From Lactonifactor sp050944855 (GTDB taxonomy: Bacteria; Bacillota; Clostridia; Lachnospirales; Lachnospiraceae), in assembly GCA_050944855.1 (NCBI GenBank), contig JBMNRU010000012.1, forward strand, positions 1 through 64,000: a stretch of 64,000 bases of DNA, read 5' to 3'. The notes beneath the pieces are model-generated. The model did no database searches. It was not told where the DNA came from and worked only from the letters and a program-made list of their open reading frames with translations. Numbering within the stretch: position 1 is the stretch's first letter; each line of letters begins with the position of its first letter. Of the stretch, positions 45,101 to 52,679 are shown piece after piece. The position numbers were made by a program, and so were the translations under genes.

Positions 45101-46654
45101 ACATCTGACCAATTAAATCTTCCTGTACCCGAAGCAAAATTTGAAACGGTAGTTGTACAGCCATCGGAGATTCAAAAAGAAATGGTGGCTTCACTTTCGG
45201 AAAGAGCTGCGGTTGTGCATAGCGGTTCGGTAGATCCATCAGTAGATAATATGCTTAAGATAACATCAGACGGTAGAAAAATCGGTTTAGACCAAAGACT
45301 GATGAATCCTTTACTTCCTGATGACCCCAGCAGCAAGCTCAATGCCTGTGTAAATAATGTTTTTGATATATGGGATAAAGGAACGGATAAAAAGCTCACA
45401 CAGCTTGTTTTTTGCGACTTATCGACACCGAAAAAGGACAGTACCTTTAATGTCTACGATGATATTAAAGCGAAACTTATTACAAGAGGTGTTCCTGAAA
45501 ATGAAATTGCTTTTATCCATGACGCAGATTCCGAAGCAAAGAAAAAAGAGCTATTCTCAAAAGTTCGTACAGGACAAGTGAGAGTTCTTCTTGGAAGTAC
45601 GCAGAAGATGGGTGCCGGAACAAATGTGCAAGATAAACTTGTTGCAGTTCATCATCTTGATGTTGGTTGGCGTCCATCAGATATGACGCAAAGAAATGGT
45701 CGTATCATTCGTCAAGGCAATCAAAACAAAGAAGTACAAGTCTATCAGTATGTAACGGAAGGAACATTTGACGCATATTTGTATCAGACTTTGGAGAATA
45801 AACAGAAGTTTATTTCTCAGATTATGACGAGTAAATCACCCGTTCGTTCTTGTGATGATGTTGATGAGCAAGCACTCTCTTATGCAGAAATCAAAGCCTT
45901 GTGTGCCGGTAATCCATTAATTAAAGAAAAGATGGATTTGGATATTGATGTAGCAAGACTGAAAGTATTAAAGGCAGACCATCAAAGTAAAGTGTATCGC
46001 TTAGAAGACCAGCTTTTAAAATATTTCCCAGCTGAAATTGAAAAGTATCAAAGTTTCATCAAAGGTTTTGAAAAAGATATGGAAGTGGTAGAACAGCACC
46101 CACTTCCAAAAGAAGATTTTGTTGGTATCACAGTCGGTACAAAACACTTTACGGATAAGGAACTTGCCGGAGAAGCAATTCTTGCAACTTGTAAGAATTT
46201 CAAAGGTACAGAGCCGATGAATATTGGTGAGTATCGAGGATTCAAGATGGAGCTTGATTATGACAGCTTCAATCAAGAATATCAGCTTACACTCAAAGGA
46301 AATATGAGCCACAGGCTAACTATTGGCACAGATCCACGAGGAAATCTTATCAGAATGGATAATGCACTTGCAGGTATTCCAAATCGCTTAGAAAAATCAA
46401 AGACACAACTTGATAATCTTTATAACCAACAGGAAGCTGCAAAAGTGGAAGTGAAAAGAACTTTCCCGTTAGAAAGTGAGCTTTCACAGAAAAGTGCAAG
46501 ACTTGCTGAACTTGACGCTGCTCTTAATATGGACGAGCAAAGTGAGGCTAAGCCAGAAAAAGAAGAACGTGTATCAGTGCTGGCAGAACTGAAAAGACAT
46601 TCTGATGGTATTCCTCATGAAAGAAGTAAATCGGATATGGAGGTGGCACTGTGA
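39194..46654 (+). CDS. Giant methylase-helicase fusion protein of the ICE
   Basis: The 2486-residue product has an N-terminal region like the ArdC family (about 1-110), a long low-complexity acidic linker (about 730-815), and an adenine methylase-like domain: G-W-G-G-L near 931, P-S-M-G-V-G-N near 1001 and N-V-P-F-G near 1062, where N-P-P-F is usual. An SNF2-like helicase follows: E-V-G-A-G-K-T near 1674, D-E-S-H near 1837, and G-R-I-I-R-Q-G in the second half. It is a hallmark of Tn1549-type ICEs and is thought to protect or process incoming DNA. TTGGAGG precedes the ATG. It overlaps mobC by 4 bases. Confidence 0.85.
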   Translation: MNEKEKYYAHVATKTIHEITKSMDSWTSFLSTMGRNYDFSYPEQVMIHAQRPNATLCKEFDAWKDEKLRYVKRGSKGIALFVTNTEKPYLRYVFDVADTGERRNSLELDELWKIEDRHRKPIQSAFEKTFGVQAKGTMEMQFEEVAEVLAKDYWDNNKSDFIDIVADSFLEEYDDFNIEVVFKKAVSISATYALYSRCVDVPEVYFEQDDFLNIFEFNTRKTINALGTAVNSVTKEMFKEIERTVFEVEKSIESERSKSYDDRDELFESGRIFDSGHSTTEQRSETSREVWEHEENIPQGTQTDDLRRYDSERDIVSAPLGSTGNSDEANRTVDERASGEESGTGQENTADVVGAAHEQPKSTGRRNRTDGSGVQLTLNLFLSQDEQIKFIDEAENEVKTSFAFSFEQNETDLFLQLGSNTDNARMIVATEFMKQKSVEEIIPTLKEVYHGGYGIQSDKRSISAWYSDEGISFVKGNTARDNAHAQFMPWEDVAKRIGELLEEGKFATNVELAEAPTHERKELSQKLWYLYHDLSDEIKSEDVFPSLADIKGNGFPSETQSLAEKLSDKDFCSNLEKEFQVFKMMYAVDRNVLRFHYHKIDKIEKALTELNLPRKEFDTEMFALPEVKSFITDDEINQDLIRGSSFSEGKKRIFNYFEQHQTTKDRADFLKGEYGTGGHSHALSGATASGQNHDAKGIIYDKAGCEKVKLNWTQVANRIDRLIDKGLYYTAPEPQKEEEIAPKIDSLESDVHTEQEEVVEAISDVETEEIIKDDDSEEVVEVEETEIADEFVPITEPTVFDVPIEDEKVTKSSPKYQAGQKVFLEGTEFEITEVREHEVQLLDPTLYYPIFRAESMANFERLLSEDSRNTKLQEEKEIPAVNFTITDEHLGEGGAKQKYANNVAAIRMLLTLEEENRNATSEEQEILSKYVGWGGLSEAFDVNKQNWSKEYLELKSLLPEREYEMARASTLNAHYTSPTVIRAMYDAVLQMGFKTGNILEPSMGVGNFFGLMPEEMRGSKLYGIELDSISGRIAKKLYPNADITVAGFETTDRRDFFDLSVGNVPFGNYKVSDKPYDKLGFSIHNYFFAKALDQVRPGGVVAFVTSRYTMDQQTPDVRKYLAQRAEFLGAIRLPNNAFKAIAGTDVVSDIIFLQKREHPIDIEPDWVHLGQTEDGFAINSYFVDNPQMVLGELTSHSTQYGKEECTVIPKESADLSKQLQEAIKNIKGEYVEAEIAEQNIVGELKTIPANPDVKNFSFAVVDDEVYFRENSIMRLCDHNETAKGRIKGMVELRQTVNELINYQLNDYPDESIKEKQKELNELYDEFTAKYGLLNSRANSLAFSEDSSYYLLCSLENIDENGELESKADMFTKRTIRPEVNITSVDTPSEALAISIGERGMVDLPYMAELLGTPNDFDTITSELHGIIFKDPMGPDDMDKGWHTADDYLSGNVRDKLRIARLAVQNDERYRINVEALEKAQPKDLDASEIDVRIGATWIDPRYIQQFMEETFETPFYLRRSIEVNYSPLTAEWQIKGKSAPGRHDVNAYVTYGTDRANAYRILEDSLNLKDIRIYDTIEEPDGKQKRVLNKKETTLAQQKQQAIKDAFADWIWKEPNRRQTLVEKYNEMFNSTRPREFDGSHIRFGGMNPDIKLREHQKNAIAHVLYGGNTLLAHEVGAGKTFEMAASAMEAKRLGLCQKSLFVVPNHLTLQWANEFLRLYPSAKLLVASKKDFETANRKKFCARIATGDYDAVIIGHSQFERIPISAERQEKLLREQIDDIENALNEMKYQRGENFSIKQMEKTRKSLQTRLDKLLATDRKDDVITFEQLGVDRLFVDESHGFKNLFLYTKMRNVAGLSTSEAQKSSDMFMKCRYMDELTGGKGVIFATGTPVSNSMTELYTVMRYLQYGTLQQKNLTHFDCWASTFGETATTIELAPEGTGYRARTRFAKFFNLPELMNMFKEVADIKTSDQLNLPVPEAKFETVVVQPSEIQKEMVASLSERAAVVHSGSVDPSVDNMLKITSDGRKIGLDQRLMNPLLPDDPSSKLNACVNNVFDIWDKGTDKKLTQLVFCDLSTPKKDSTFNVYDDIKAKLITRGVPENEIAFIHDADSEAKKKELFSKVRTGQVRVLLGSTQKMGAGTNVQDKLVAVHHLDVGWRPSDMTQRNGRIIRQGNQNKEVQVYQYVTEGTFDAYLYQTLENKQKFISQIMTSKSPVRSCDDVDEQALSYAEIKALCAGNPLIKEKMDLDIDVARLKVLKADHQSKVYRLEDQLLKYFPAEIEKYQSFIKGFEKDMEVVEQHPLPKEDFVGITVGTKHFTDKELAGEAILATCKNFKGTEPMNIGEYRGFKMELDYDSFNQEYQLTLKGNMSHRLTIGTDPRGNLIRMDNALAGIPNRLEKSKTQLDNLYNQQEAAKVEVKRTFPLESELSQKSARLAELDAALNMDEQSEAKPEKEERVSVLAELKRHSDGIPHERSKSDMEVAL

Positions 46655-46983
46655 TTGAAAAACGTGATAAGCAAATGAATGTGCTTGTATCAGAAAGTGA
46701 AATGAAGCGTATCCGTATGAAGATGGAGGAAGTTGAAATCAGTTGTCTAAATGCTTATATACGCAAAATGGCACTTGACGGCTATTGCGTAAAGCTTGAT
46801 TTGAAAGATGTAAAAGAAATGGTTTCGCTTCTTCGCAGGTGTAGCAATAACTTAAATCAATATGCAAAACGAGCTAATGAAACAGGAAGTATCTACAAAG
46901 AAGATATTCAGGACTTGCAGAATCGATTAGACGAGATTTGGAATACTTCAAAAGAGATACTTGCAAGACTTTCTTCAATTTGA
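46651..46983 (+). CDS. mobC: MobC-type relaxosome accessory protein
   Basis: The 110-residue product starts at GTG 46651, overlapping the previous stop. It has an N-terminal ribbon-helix-helix region and the L-L-R-R-C-S-N-N-L-N-Q-Y-A-K motif typical of MobC. It should help the relaxase at oriT. Confidence 0.85.
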   Translation: MIEKRDKQMNVLVSESEMKRIRMKMEEVEISCLNAYIRKMALDGYCVKLDLKDVKEMVSLLRRCSNNLNQYAKRANETGSIYKEDIQDLQNRLDEIWNTSKEILARLSSI

Positions 46984-46990
46984 AGAAAAG

Positions 46991-47009
46991 GTACAGCCTT
47001 GTGCTGTAC
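46991..47009. other. Hairpin after mobC
   Basis: GTACAGC pairs exactly with GCTGTAC around 5 nt. No T-run is present, so it may be a weak terminator or processing site. Confidence 0.4.
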
Positions 47010-47049
47010 TTACATAGAAAAAATATATTTAAAGAAAAGGGATTAGAAT

Positions 47050-47395
47050 ATGAAAATTGATGATGTTGATATTTATCACTTGCCAAAATGGTTAGAAGGG
47101 ATTTTTGAAGGCGTTGAGAGGTTTATGTCATGAAACTTTGAAAAAAGAGTCAGAAGCCTATCGAAAGATTTTAAATGAAACAGATGATTTATTAGAAAGA
47201 CATAGAGTAATTTCAACAATCGTCGATGGCGATAAAATAAACGAACCATTGGAATTAAGTGTTGAAGAAGCAAAAGCTTTGTCGAGATTCTGCCATTTAG
47301 AATTGGATCGTAAAGAGCTGGAAGCTATTCAAATTTACTTAATGGGAGCGAAACATATGTGGGAGTTGATGGAACTGTTAAAATTTGCAAAATAA
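47050..47395 (+). pseudogene. Frameshifted conserved ICE protein (DUF6664-like)
   Basis: ATG 47050, with an AAAGGGATTAG site, encodes a 27-residue start (L-P-K-W-L-E-G-I-F-E-G-V-E-R-F-M) and then meets TGA at 47131. The following frame (+1) goes on with H-E-T-L-K-K-E-S to a stop at 47393. In relatives both parts are one protein of about 115 residues. An extra base near 47127-47130 is likely. A programmed +1 shift is possible but there is no clear slippery signal. Confidence 0.7.
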
Positions 47396-47482
47396 AAAAT
47401 TGCATTTAAGATGTTGACATCCTTGTGAGTTACATACAGATACTTTAAAATGTAATTAGAAAAAGACGAGGAGGCATGAACG

Positions 47483-47776
47483 ATGAAGATTATAAAATTA
47501 CCATTTAAACTGATTGCGTATATATTGATAGCGATTGTATGTATACTTACACTGATAGTAAAAGTGTTGGTAAACTTGTCAACCTATGTACTTGGACCGT
47601 TTATGTTGTTCCTTATTGGTTGCTGCATATTTGTGATTGTAAAAGGATTCTGGAGCCAGCTTTTGATAATTGGAACATTATTGATACTTTGTGTTTTATC
47701 ACTGTTCTGTGCAGCATGGATACTCCTTTTCCTTGAATCAGCAAATGACAATCTTAAAGGATTTGTAAGAAGTTAA
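47483..47776 (+). CDS. Small membrane protein upstream of the relaxase
   Basis: The 97-residue product is mostly hydrophobic with three predicted membrane helices (about 8-34, 37-55, 57-84). GAGGAGGCATG precedes the ATG. A protein of this kind is common at this position in these ICEs. The function is unknown. Confidence 0.7.
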   Translation: MKIIKLPFKLIAYILIAIVCILTLIVKVLVNLSTYVLGPFMLFLIGCCIFVIVKGFWSQLLIIGTLLILCVLSLFCAAWILLFLESANDNLKGFVRS

Positions 47777-47856
47777 AAATAGAATAAATATGATTTTGAA
47801 GAAAGTCGTGATGAGCGGCTTTTTTTTCTTTTGCTCAAAATGACGGAGGTGAAATG

Positions 47857-49230
47857 ATGGCAGCTACAAAACTGATTGCACTACACATAAACAAAGGTAA
47901 GACTTTAGCTAAGACGCTCGAAGATAGAATTGATTATGCTCACAATCCTGAGAAAACTGAAAACGGAAACTATATCAGCAGTTATGAATGTGATCCGAAA
48001 ACAGTTCTTGAAGAATTTCTTTTAACCAAAAGAGCATATCAGCAGGCTACAGGAAGAAGGCAAAATAATGATGTGATTGCCTATATGATTCGCCAATCTT
48101 TTAAGCCAGGAGAAGTTACACCGGAAGAAGCAAATAGATTAGGTTATGAGCTTGGTATGCGATTTACAAAAGGTAAACACGCTTTTATTGTAGATACTCA
48201 TACTGATAAGCCACATATCCATAACCACATTATTTTTAATTCCACTATGTTGGACGCTTCAAAAAAATTCAATAACTTTTGGTTCTCAGGTCTTGCGATT
48301 CAAAGATTAAGCGATTTGATTTGCTTAGAAAATGGTCTGTCTGTTATTGAGAGAAAATCAAAAAGTGAAAGACAACAGCAACCAAAGTATGAGAAAAAAG
48401 ACACTTTCCGAGATGGTATTCGTATAGCCATTGATGAAGCTTTAGACAAGAAACCAAAAGATTTTAATCAGTTTCTTGTACTCATGGAAGATGTGGGATT
48501 TGAAGTAAAACGAGGAAAGCATATAGCTTTTCGCTCTAAAGGTCAGCAGAGATTCATTCGCTTGCGTTCACTTGGTGAGGGATATTCAGAAGATGAAATT
48601 CGTGATGTGATTGACGGAGTAAAAGCAAAAACAAAAGAAGTTCCAAAGAAACAAAAACTCAATTTGCTTATTGATATAGAGCGTAAAATTATTGGAAAAG
48701 GCAAAGGTTATGAGCGATGGGCAACGAATTTTAATTTAAAGTCCATGTCAAAGACTTTGCTGTTTTTGCGAGATAACAAAATTGAAAGTATGGAAGATTT
48801 GAAAATGAAATCTGACGAAGCAACAGAAAAATTCAATACTCTATCAGCAGGTATTAAAGAAAAAGAAAATCGTATGGCAGAATTACTTGCACTTAAAAAG
48901 CACATTTTCAATTACAACGATACAAGAGAAGTTTATATTCAATACAGGAAGTCCGGTTACAGTAAAGATTTTTTTGAGAAGCACCGAGAACAGATTACAC
49001 TTCATAAAGCAGCCAAGAAAGCTTTTGATGAATGTGGACTTCAGAAGCTTCCAACAGCAAAAGACTTAAACAAGGAATACTATGAGCTGATGAATGAGAA
49101 AAAGCAGATGTATTTACAGTATCACAATCTTAAAAATGAAATGCAAGAGCTTATGAAAGCAAAGAAAAATGTGGAAAGGTTCTTGTCAGACAAAGAAAAA
49201 ACAGAAGAAAGAGAAAGAACTTCTCGATAA
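47857..49230 (+). CDS. MOBP-type relaxase (VirD2/MobA-like)
   Basis: The 457-residue product nicks oriT and pilots the ICE. The metal-binding histidine cluster is H-T-D-K-P-H-I-H-N-H near residues 112-121. The C-terminal half is helical and charged. ATG 47854 or 47857 can start; GGAGGTGAAATG lies upstream. It follows the membrane gene by about 80 bp and is followed by a hairpin cluster. Confidence 0.9.
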   Translation: MAATKLIALHINKGKTLAKTLEDRIDYAHNPEKTENGNYISSYECDPKTVLEEFLLTKRAYQQATGRRQNNDVIAYMIRQSFKPGEVTPEEANRLGYELGMRFTKGKHAFIVDTHTDKPHIHNHIIFNSTMLDASKKFNNFWFSGLAIQRLSDLICLENGLSVIERKSKSERQQQPKYEKKDTFRDGIRIAIDEALDKKPKDFNQFLVLMEDVGFEVKRGKHIAFRSKGQQRFIRLRSLGEGYSEDEIRDVIDGVKAKTKEVPKKQKLNLLIDIERKIIGKGKGYERWATNFNLKSMSKTLLFLRDNKIESMEDLKMKSDEATEKFNTLSAGIKEKENRMAELLALKKHIFNYNDTREVYIQYRKSGYSKDFFEKHREQITLHKAAKKAFDECGLQKLPTAKDLNKEYYELMNEKKQMYLQYHNLKNEMQELMKAKKNVERFLSDKEKTEERERTSR

Positions 49231-49235
49231 AAAAT

Positions 49236-49274
49236 GGCGGGATTCATTAGCGTGAGTCCTGCCAAATTTCTTTT
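49236..49274 (+). terminator. Terminator of the relaxase gene
   Basis: GGCGGGA (49236-49242) pairs with TCCTGCC (49257-49263) with one wobble, followed by TTTCTTTTT. Confidence 0.65.
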
Positions 49275-49311
49275 TGTAAAAAAGTAAAAGCGTTCAGAAT
49301 GAATGCGTAGC

Positions 49312-49423
49312 CACCGACTGAAAGTTGGTGTTTTAAGGGGATTGGGGTATTCCCCAACAAGCAATTTTGAAAGTTTCTGCGAAAGCGGAAAATTGAAAAA
49401 ACAGTAAACCACTATTGGTTTAC
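49312..49423. other. Hairpin cluster after the relaxase, candidate ICE oriT
   Basis: Three stems in a row: CACCGACT/AGTTGGTG (49312-49330), TTGGGG-TATT-CCCCAA (49342-49357) and GTAAACCA-CTAT-TGGTTTAC (49404-49423). No gene occupies 49231-49603. Its place beside the relaxase gene fits an origin of transfer. The layout of GGGGTA...TTCCCC recurs at about 13669-13684 near the orphan oriT. No nick consensus is recognised. Confidence 0.45.
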
Positions 49424-49477
49424 ACTGCTTGCCAGTTTGTGAAATCTCTTAAAAATACGATTAGAAGTTGTAGACTA

Positions 49478-49514
49478 ATTAAAATCATGCGTTCGCAATA
49501 ATATTGATTTTAAT
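49478..49514. repeat. 10-bp perfect inverted repeat upstream of the defence island
   Basis: ATTAAAATCA (49478-49487) mirrors TGATTTTAAT (49505-49514). It abuts the promoter of the XRE gene, so it may be an operator or a trace of the cargo insertion. Confidence 0.5.
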
Positions 49515-49527
49515 AGAGGAATGACAA

Positions 49528-49556
49528 TTGAAAAAAGAAGAATAATATGCTAAAAT
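49528..49556 (+). promoter_or_regulatory. Promoter of the helicase-Mod-Res cluster
   Basis: TTGAAA (49528-49533) and TAAAAT (49551-49556) with a 17-bp spacer, 48 bp before the XRE gene. Confidence 0.6.
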
Positions 49557-49603
49557 AGAGAGCAGAATGAAAAACGATGATAATATTTCGAGAGGTGGAT
49601 AAG

Positions 49604-49810
49604 ATGGCAGTTACATATAAGAAACTTTGGAAGTTGTTAATTGATAAAGATATGAAGAAAAAGGATTTGCAGTCGCTTGCAGGGATTAGTGCTGCATCTA
49701 TAACTAAGCTTGGGAAAAACGAAAATGTAAATATGGATATTATCGAAAAAATATGTATTGCATTGAAGTGTGATGTTTCAGATATTTTAGAGATAACAGA
49801 AGACGAATAA
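49604..49810 (+). CDS. XRE-family regulator of the defence island
   Basis: The 68-residue single-domain product (Y-K-K-L-W-K-L-L start, C-D-V-S-D-I-L end) is a YozG-like HTH. It resembles the 10108 regulator. ATG 49604 has GAGAGGTGG upstream; an in-frame ATG at 49577 is too close to the promoter. It lies 17 bp before the helicase gene and should control the cluster. Confidence 0.8.
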   Translation: MAVTYKKLWKLLIDKDMKKKDLQSLAGISAASITKLGKNENVNMDIIEKICIALKCDVSDILEITEDE

Positions 49811-49827
49811 AGGAGTGAAATGAATTT

Positions 49828-52665
49828 ATGGTTAATTATACTCCACATCAATCAAGATATTTTGCTGAACAAATTCAATTAAAAAGACCACAGTCAAGTT
49901 TTGAATCTATAGCTTCAGCTATGTCTGGTGTAAAAGTTGACTTAAACCCACACCAAGTAGATGCTGCAATGTTTGCTGTAAAATCACCATTAAGTAATGG
50001 TGTTATTTTAGCTGATGAAGTTGGACTTGGAAAGACTATTGAAGCAGGTCTTGTATTATCACAGTATTGGGCAGAAAGAAAAAGACGAATAATTCTAATT
50101 GTGCCTGCGTCTCTTAGAATGCAGTGGAGACAGGAACTTGAAGATAAATTTTACATTGATTCTATTCTGATGGAGTCAAAAGAATTTAATCGACTTAGGA
50201 AAAATGGTTCAATAAATCCATTTGAAGTTTCTAATAAGGTAGTTATTTGTTCTTATGATTTCGCATCTCGAAAGGCGGCTGAATTAAAAGCAGTAAATTG
50301 GGATTTGGTAATCATGGATGAAGCTCACCGCCTTAGAAATGTGTACAAAACAAGTAATGTTACCGGTAATAGACTCAAGAGTGCTTTAAACGGTAAAAAG
50401 AAATTGTTGTTAACAGCTACACCATTACAAAATAATCTTATGGAGTTATATGGCTTAGTAAGTATTATTGATGATCATGTTTTTGGAGATTCAAAAACAT
50501 TTAGAGAAATGTATGTTGCAGTTAATAATACGGAAATTCGTAATCGTAACTTAAAGAAAAGATTACATTCGTTTTGTCAACGAACACTCCGTTCGCAAGT
50601 AACGGAATATGTTCGATACACAAATAGAATTCCAATTTTGCAAGAGTACACACCTTCGGTTGATGAAGAAAAATTATATAACTTTATTTCTGATTATTTG
50701 CAGACTGATAAATTATACGCACTTCCAGAAGGTCAGCGTACACTTATCACTATGGTTCTTAGAAAACTATTAGCTTCTTCTTCATTTGCAATTTCTGGAA
50801 CACTTAATTCGTTAATTGAAAGATTGAACAATCTTTTGATAGGCGTTGAAAGCGAATTGGATATTGAAGATTACGATACTATTGATGAATTAAAAGATTC
50901 ATTTGATGATGAAGAAAATATAACTGCTGAATTGATTCGAGACCGAGAAGGTATCATGCAGGAACTTGCACAGCTTGAAGAGTATGCTAAGTTGGCACAA
51001 AGCATTACTGAAAACTCTAAGGGTGAAAATCTTCTAACAGCATTACATAAAGGTTTTGATGAAACAGAAAAACTTGGCGGACAAAGAAAAGCTGTTATTT
51101 TTACAGAATCAAGAAGAACACAAGATTATTTATACAATCTGTTATCAAACAATGGATATGAGGGTCAGATTGTTTTCCTTAATGGTTCTAATAGTGACGC
51201 TGATTCAAAAAGAATCCTTAACGAATGGAAAGAACGTCATAAAAATGACGGAAGAGTTTCAGGCTCTCGAACCGCTGATATTAAGGCAGCTGTTGTTGAA
51301 GAATTTAGAGATAGAGCAAGTATTTTAATTGGGACAGAAGCAGCAGCTGAAGGTATAAATCTTCAATTTTGTAGTTTACTTGTAAACTATGACCTTCCAT
51401 GGAATCCACAGAGAATAGAACAGCGAATTGGTCGTTGCCATAGATATGGTCAGAAAAATGATGTTGTAGTTATTAACTTCCTTAATAGAAAAAATGCAGC
51501 TGATGTAAGGGTATATCAATTGCTCGATCAAAAATTCAGATTGTTTAGTGGCGTGTTTGGTTCTTCTGATGAAGTTCTTGGCTCTGTTGAATCAGGTGTA
51601 GACTTTGAAAAACGTATTGCTAGTATCTATCAGAAATGTAAAACATCTGATGAAATCACTCAAGAATTTGATGAATTGCAAGAAGAAATGTCTGAAGTAA
51701 TTAATGAAAAAATGACACAAGCTCGTCAAACAATTTTAGAAAATTTTGATGAGGATGTAGCTGCAAAACTTAAAGATTGTCAAACAAGTACAGTTGCTAG
51801 TATGGATAAATATACTCGTTGGCTTTATTACTTTTTCCTTATGCATGGAGCAAAAAGAGTTGAGCCACTTGATCAACTTCGTTTCCGTGTAGATAACGAT
51901 GGAAATTTTAAAACATACAATCTTGATTGGAAATCAGCAGAAACATCGGGAGATATATTTCTTAGAAAAGATGATAAATTATATTCGGATTGGTTAGATG
52001 AAGCAAATAAAACTGAGCTTTCTCCGGTAACGATTGAGTTTGATTACTCTGGTAATAAGAATAGGCATATAGCTTTTTTGGATTCACATATTGGATTAAA
52101 AGGCATGTTGTCAATTGACAAAGTATCCTATGAGGGTATAGGAGAAGAAGAACATTTGATATTTACTGTTAAATGTGATGATGGAACTTTGCTTGATGAA
52201 GAACTTATCAATTCCATGATGGAACTTCGTGGAACTGTTGTCGGTGATTGTCAGGCGGAATCTGATAGCTTCATTAGATTTAGACAGGAGCTTATTGCTT
52301 ATCAACAGCAACAGGTTGAAGAAAATAATAAAAAATATTATTTGGAAGAATGTGATAAGTTAGATGCTTATAGCGAAGATTTAAAAGAAGGTCTTAAGCG
52401 TGAACTGAAAGATTTAAAGAAAGCTATCACTGAAAAAAATAAAGAATTCAGAGCAAGCACAAATTTACCGCTTTCTGAAATGCTTGAAATAAAAGATGAA
52501 CTTGAAAAAATGAAGAAAAAACGTAGAACAATGGAACGTGATATCAATAAGCGTGAAGATGAAATTGATGAAATGAATGAACGCTTGCAGAATGAAATTC
52601 GTGAGAAATTAAAGGGTCATAGCATAATTACTCATATCATGACCATTGGTTTTAAGATTAAATAA
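49828..52665 (+). CDS. SNF2/RapA-like helicase of an extended type III restriction cluster
   Basis: The 945-residue product has both RecA-like halves of an SNF2 helicase: D-E-V-G-L-G-K-T-I near 62-70, D-E-A-H-R near 163-167, and R-I-G-R-C-H-R-Y-G-Q near 530-540. The C-terminal third is a charged coiled coil (about 820-925). It should translocate on DNA using ATP. It is followed by Mod- and Res-like genes with small gaps. A similar helicase is DrmD of class 1 DISARM, but the other DISARM genes are absent. Confidence 0.8.
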   Translation: MVNYTPHQSRYFAEQIQLKRPQSSFESIASAMSGVKVDLNPHQVDAAMFAVKSPLSNGVILADEVGLGKTIEAGLVLSQYWAERKRRIILIVPASLRMQWRQELEDKFYIDSILMESKEFNRLRKNGSINPFEVSNKVVICSYDFASRKAAELKAVNWDLVIMDEAHRLRNVYKTSNVTGNRLKSALNGKKKLLLTATPLQNNLMELYGLVSIIDDHVFGDSKTFREMYVAVNNTEIRNRNLKKRLHSFCQRTLRSQVTEYVRYTNRIPILQEYTPSVDEEKLYNFISDYLQTDKLYALPEGQRTLITMVLRKLLASSSFAISGTLNSLIERLNNLLIGVESELDIEDYDTIDELKDSFDDEENITAELIRDREGIMQELAQLEEYAKLAQSITENSKGENLLTALHKGFDETEKLGGQRKAVIFTESRRTQDYLYNLLSNNGYEGQIVFLNGSNSDADSKRILNEWKERHKNDGRVSGSRTADIKAAVVEEFRDRASILIGTEAAAEGINLQFCSLLVNYDLPWNPQRIEQRIGRCHRYGQKNDVVVINFLNRKNAADVRVYQLLDQKFRLFSGVFGSSDEVLGSVESGVDFEKRIASIYQKCKTSDEITQEFDELQEEMSEVINEKMTQARQTILENFDEDVAAKLKDCQTSTVASMDKYTRWLYYFFLMHGAKRVEPLDQLRFRVDNDGNFKTYNLDWKSAETSGDIFLRKDDKLYSDWLDEANKTELSPVTIEFDYSGNKNRHIAFLDSHIGLKGMLSIDKVSYEGIGEEEHLIFTVKCDDGTLLDEELINSMMELRGTVVGDCQAESDSFIRFRQELIAYQQQQVEENNKKYYLEECDKLDAYSEDLKEGLKRELKDLKKAITEKNKEFRASTNLPLSEMLEIKDELEKMKKKRRTMERDINKREDEIDEMNERLQNEIREKLKGHSIITHIMTIGFKIK

Positions 52666-52679
52666 CGGAGGAATTGCAA

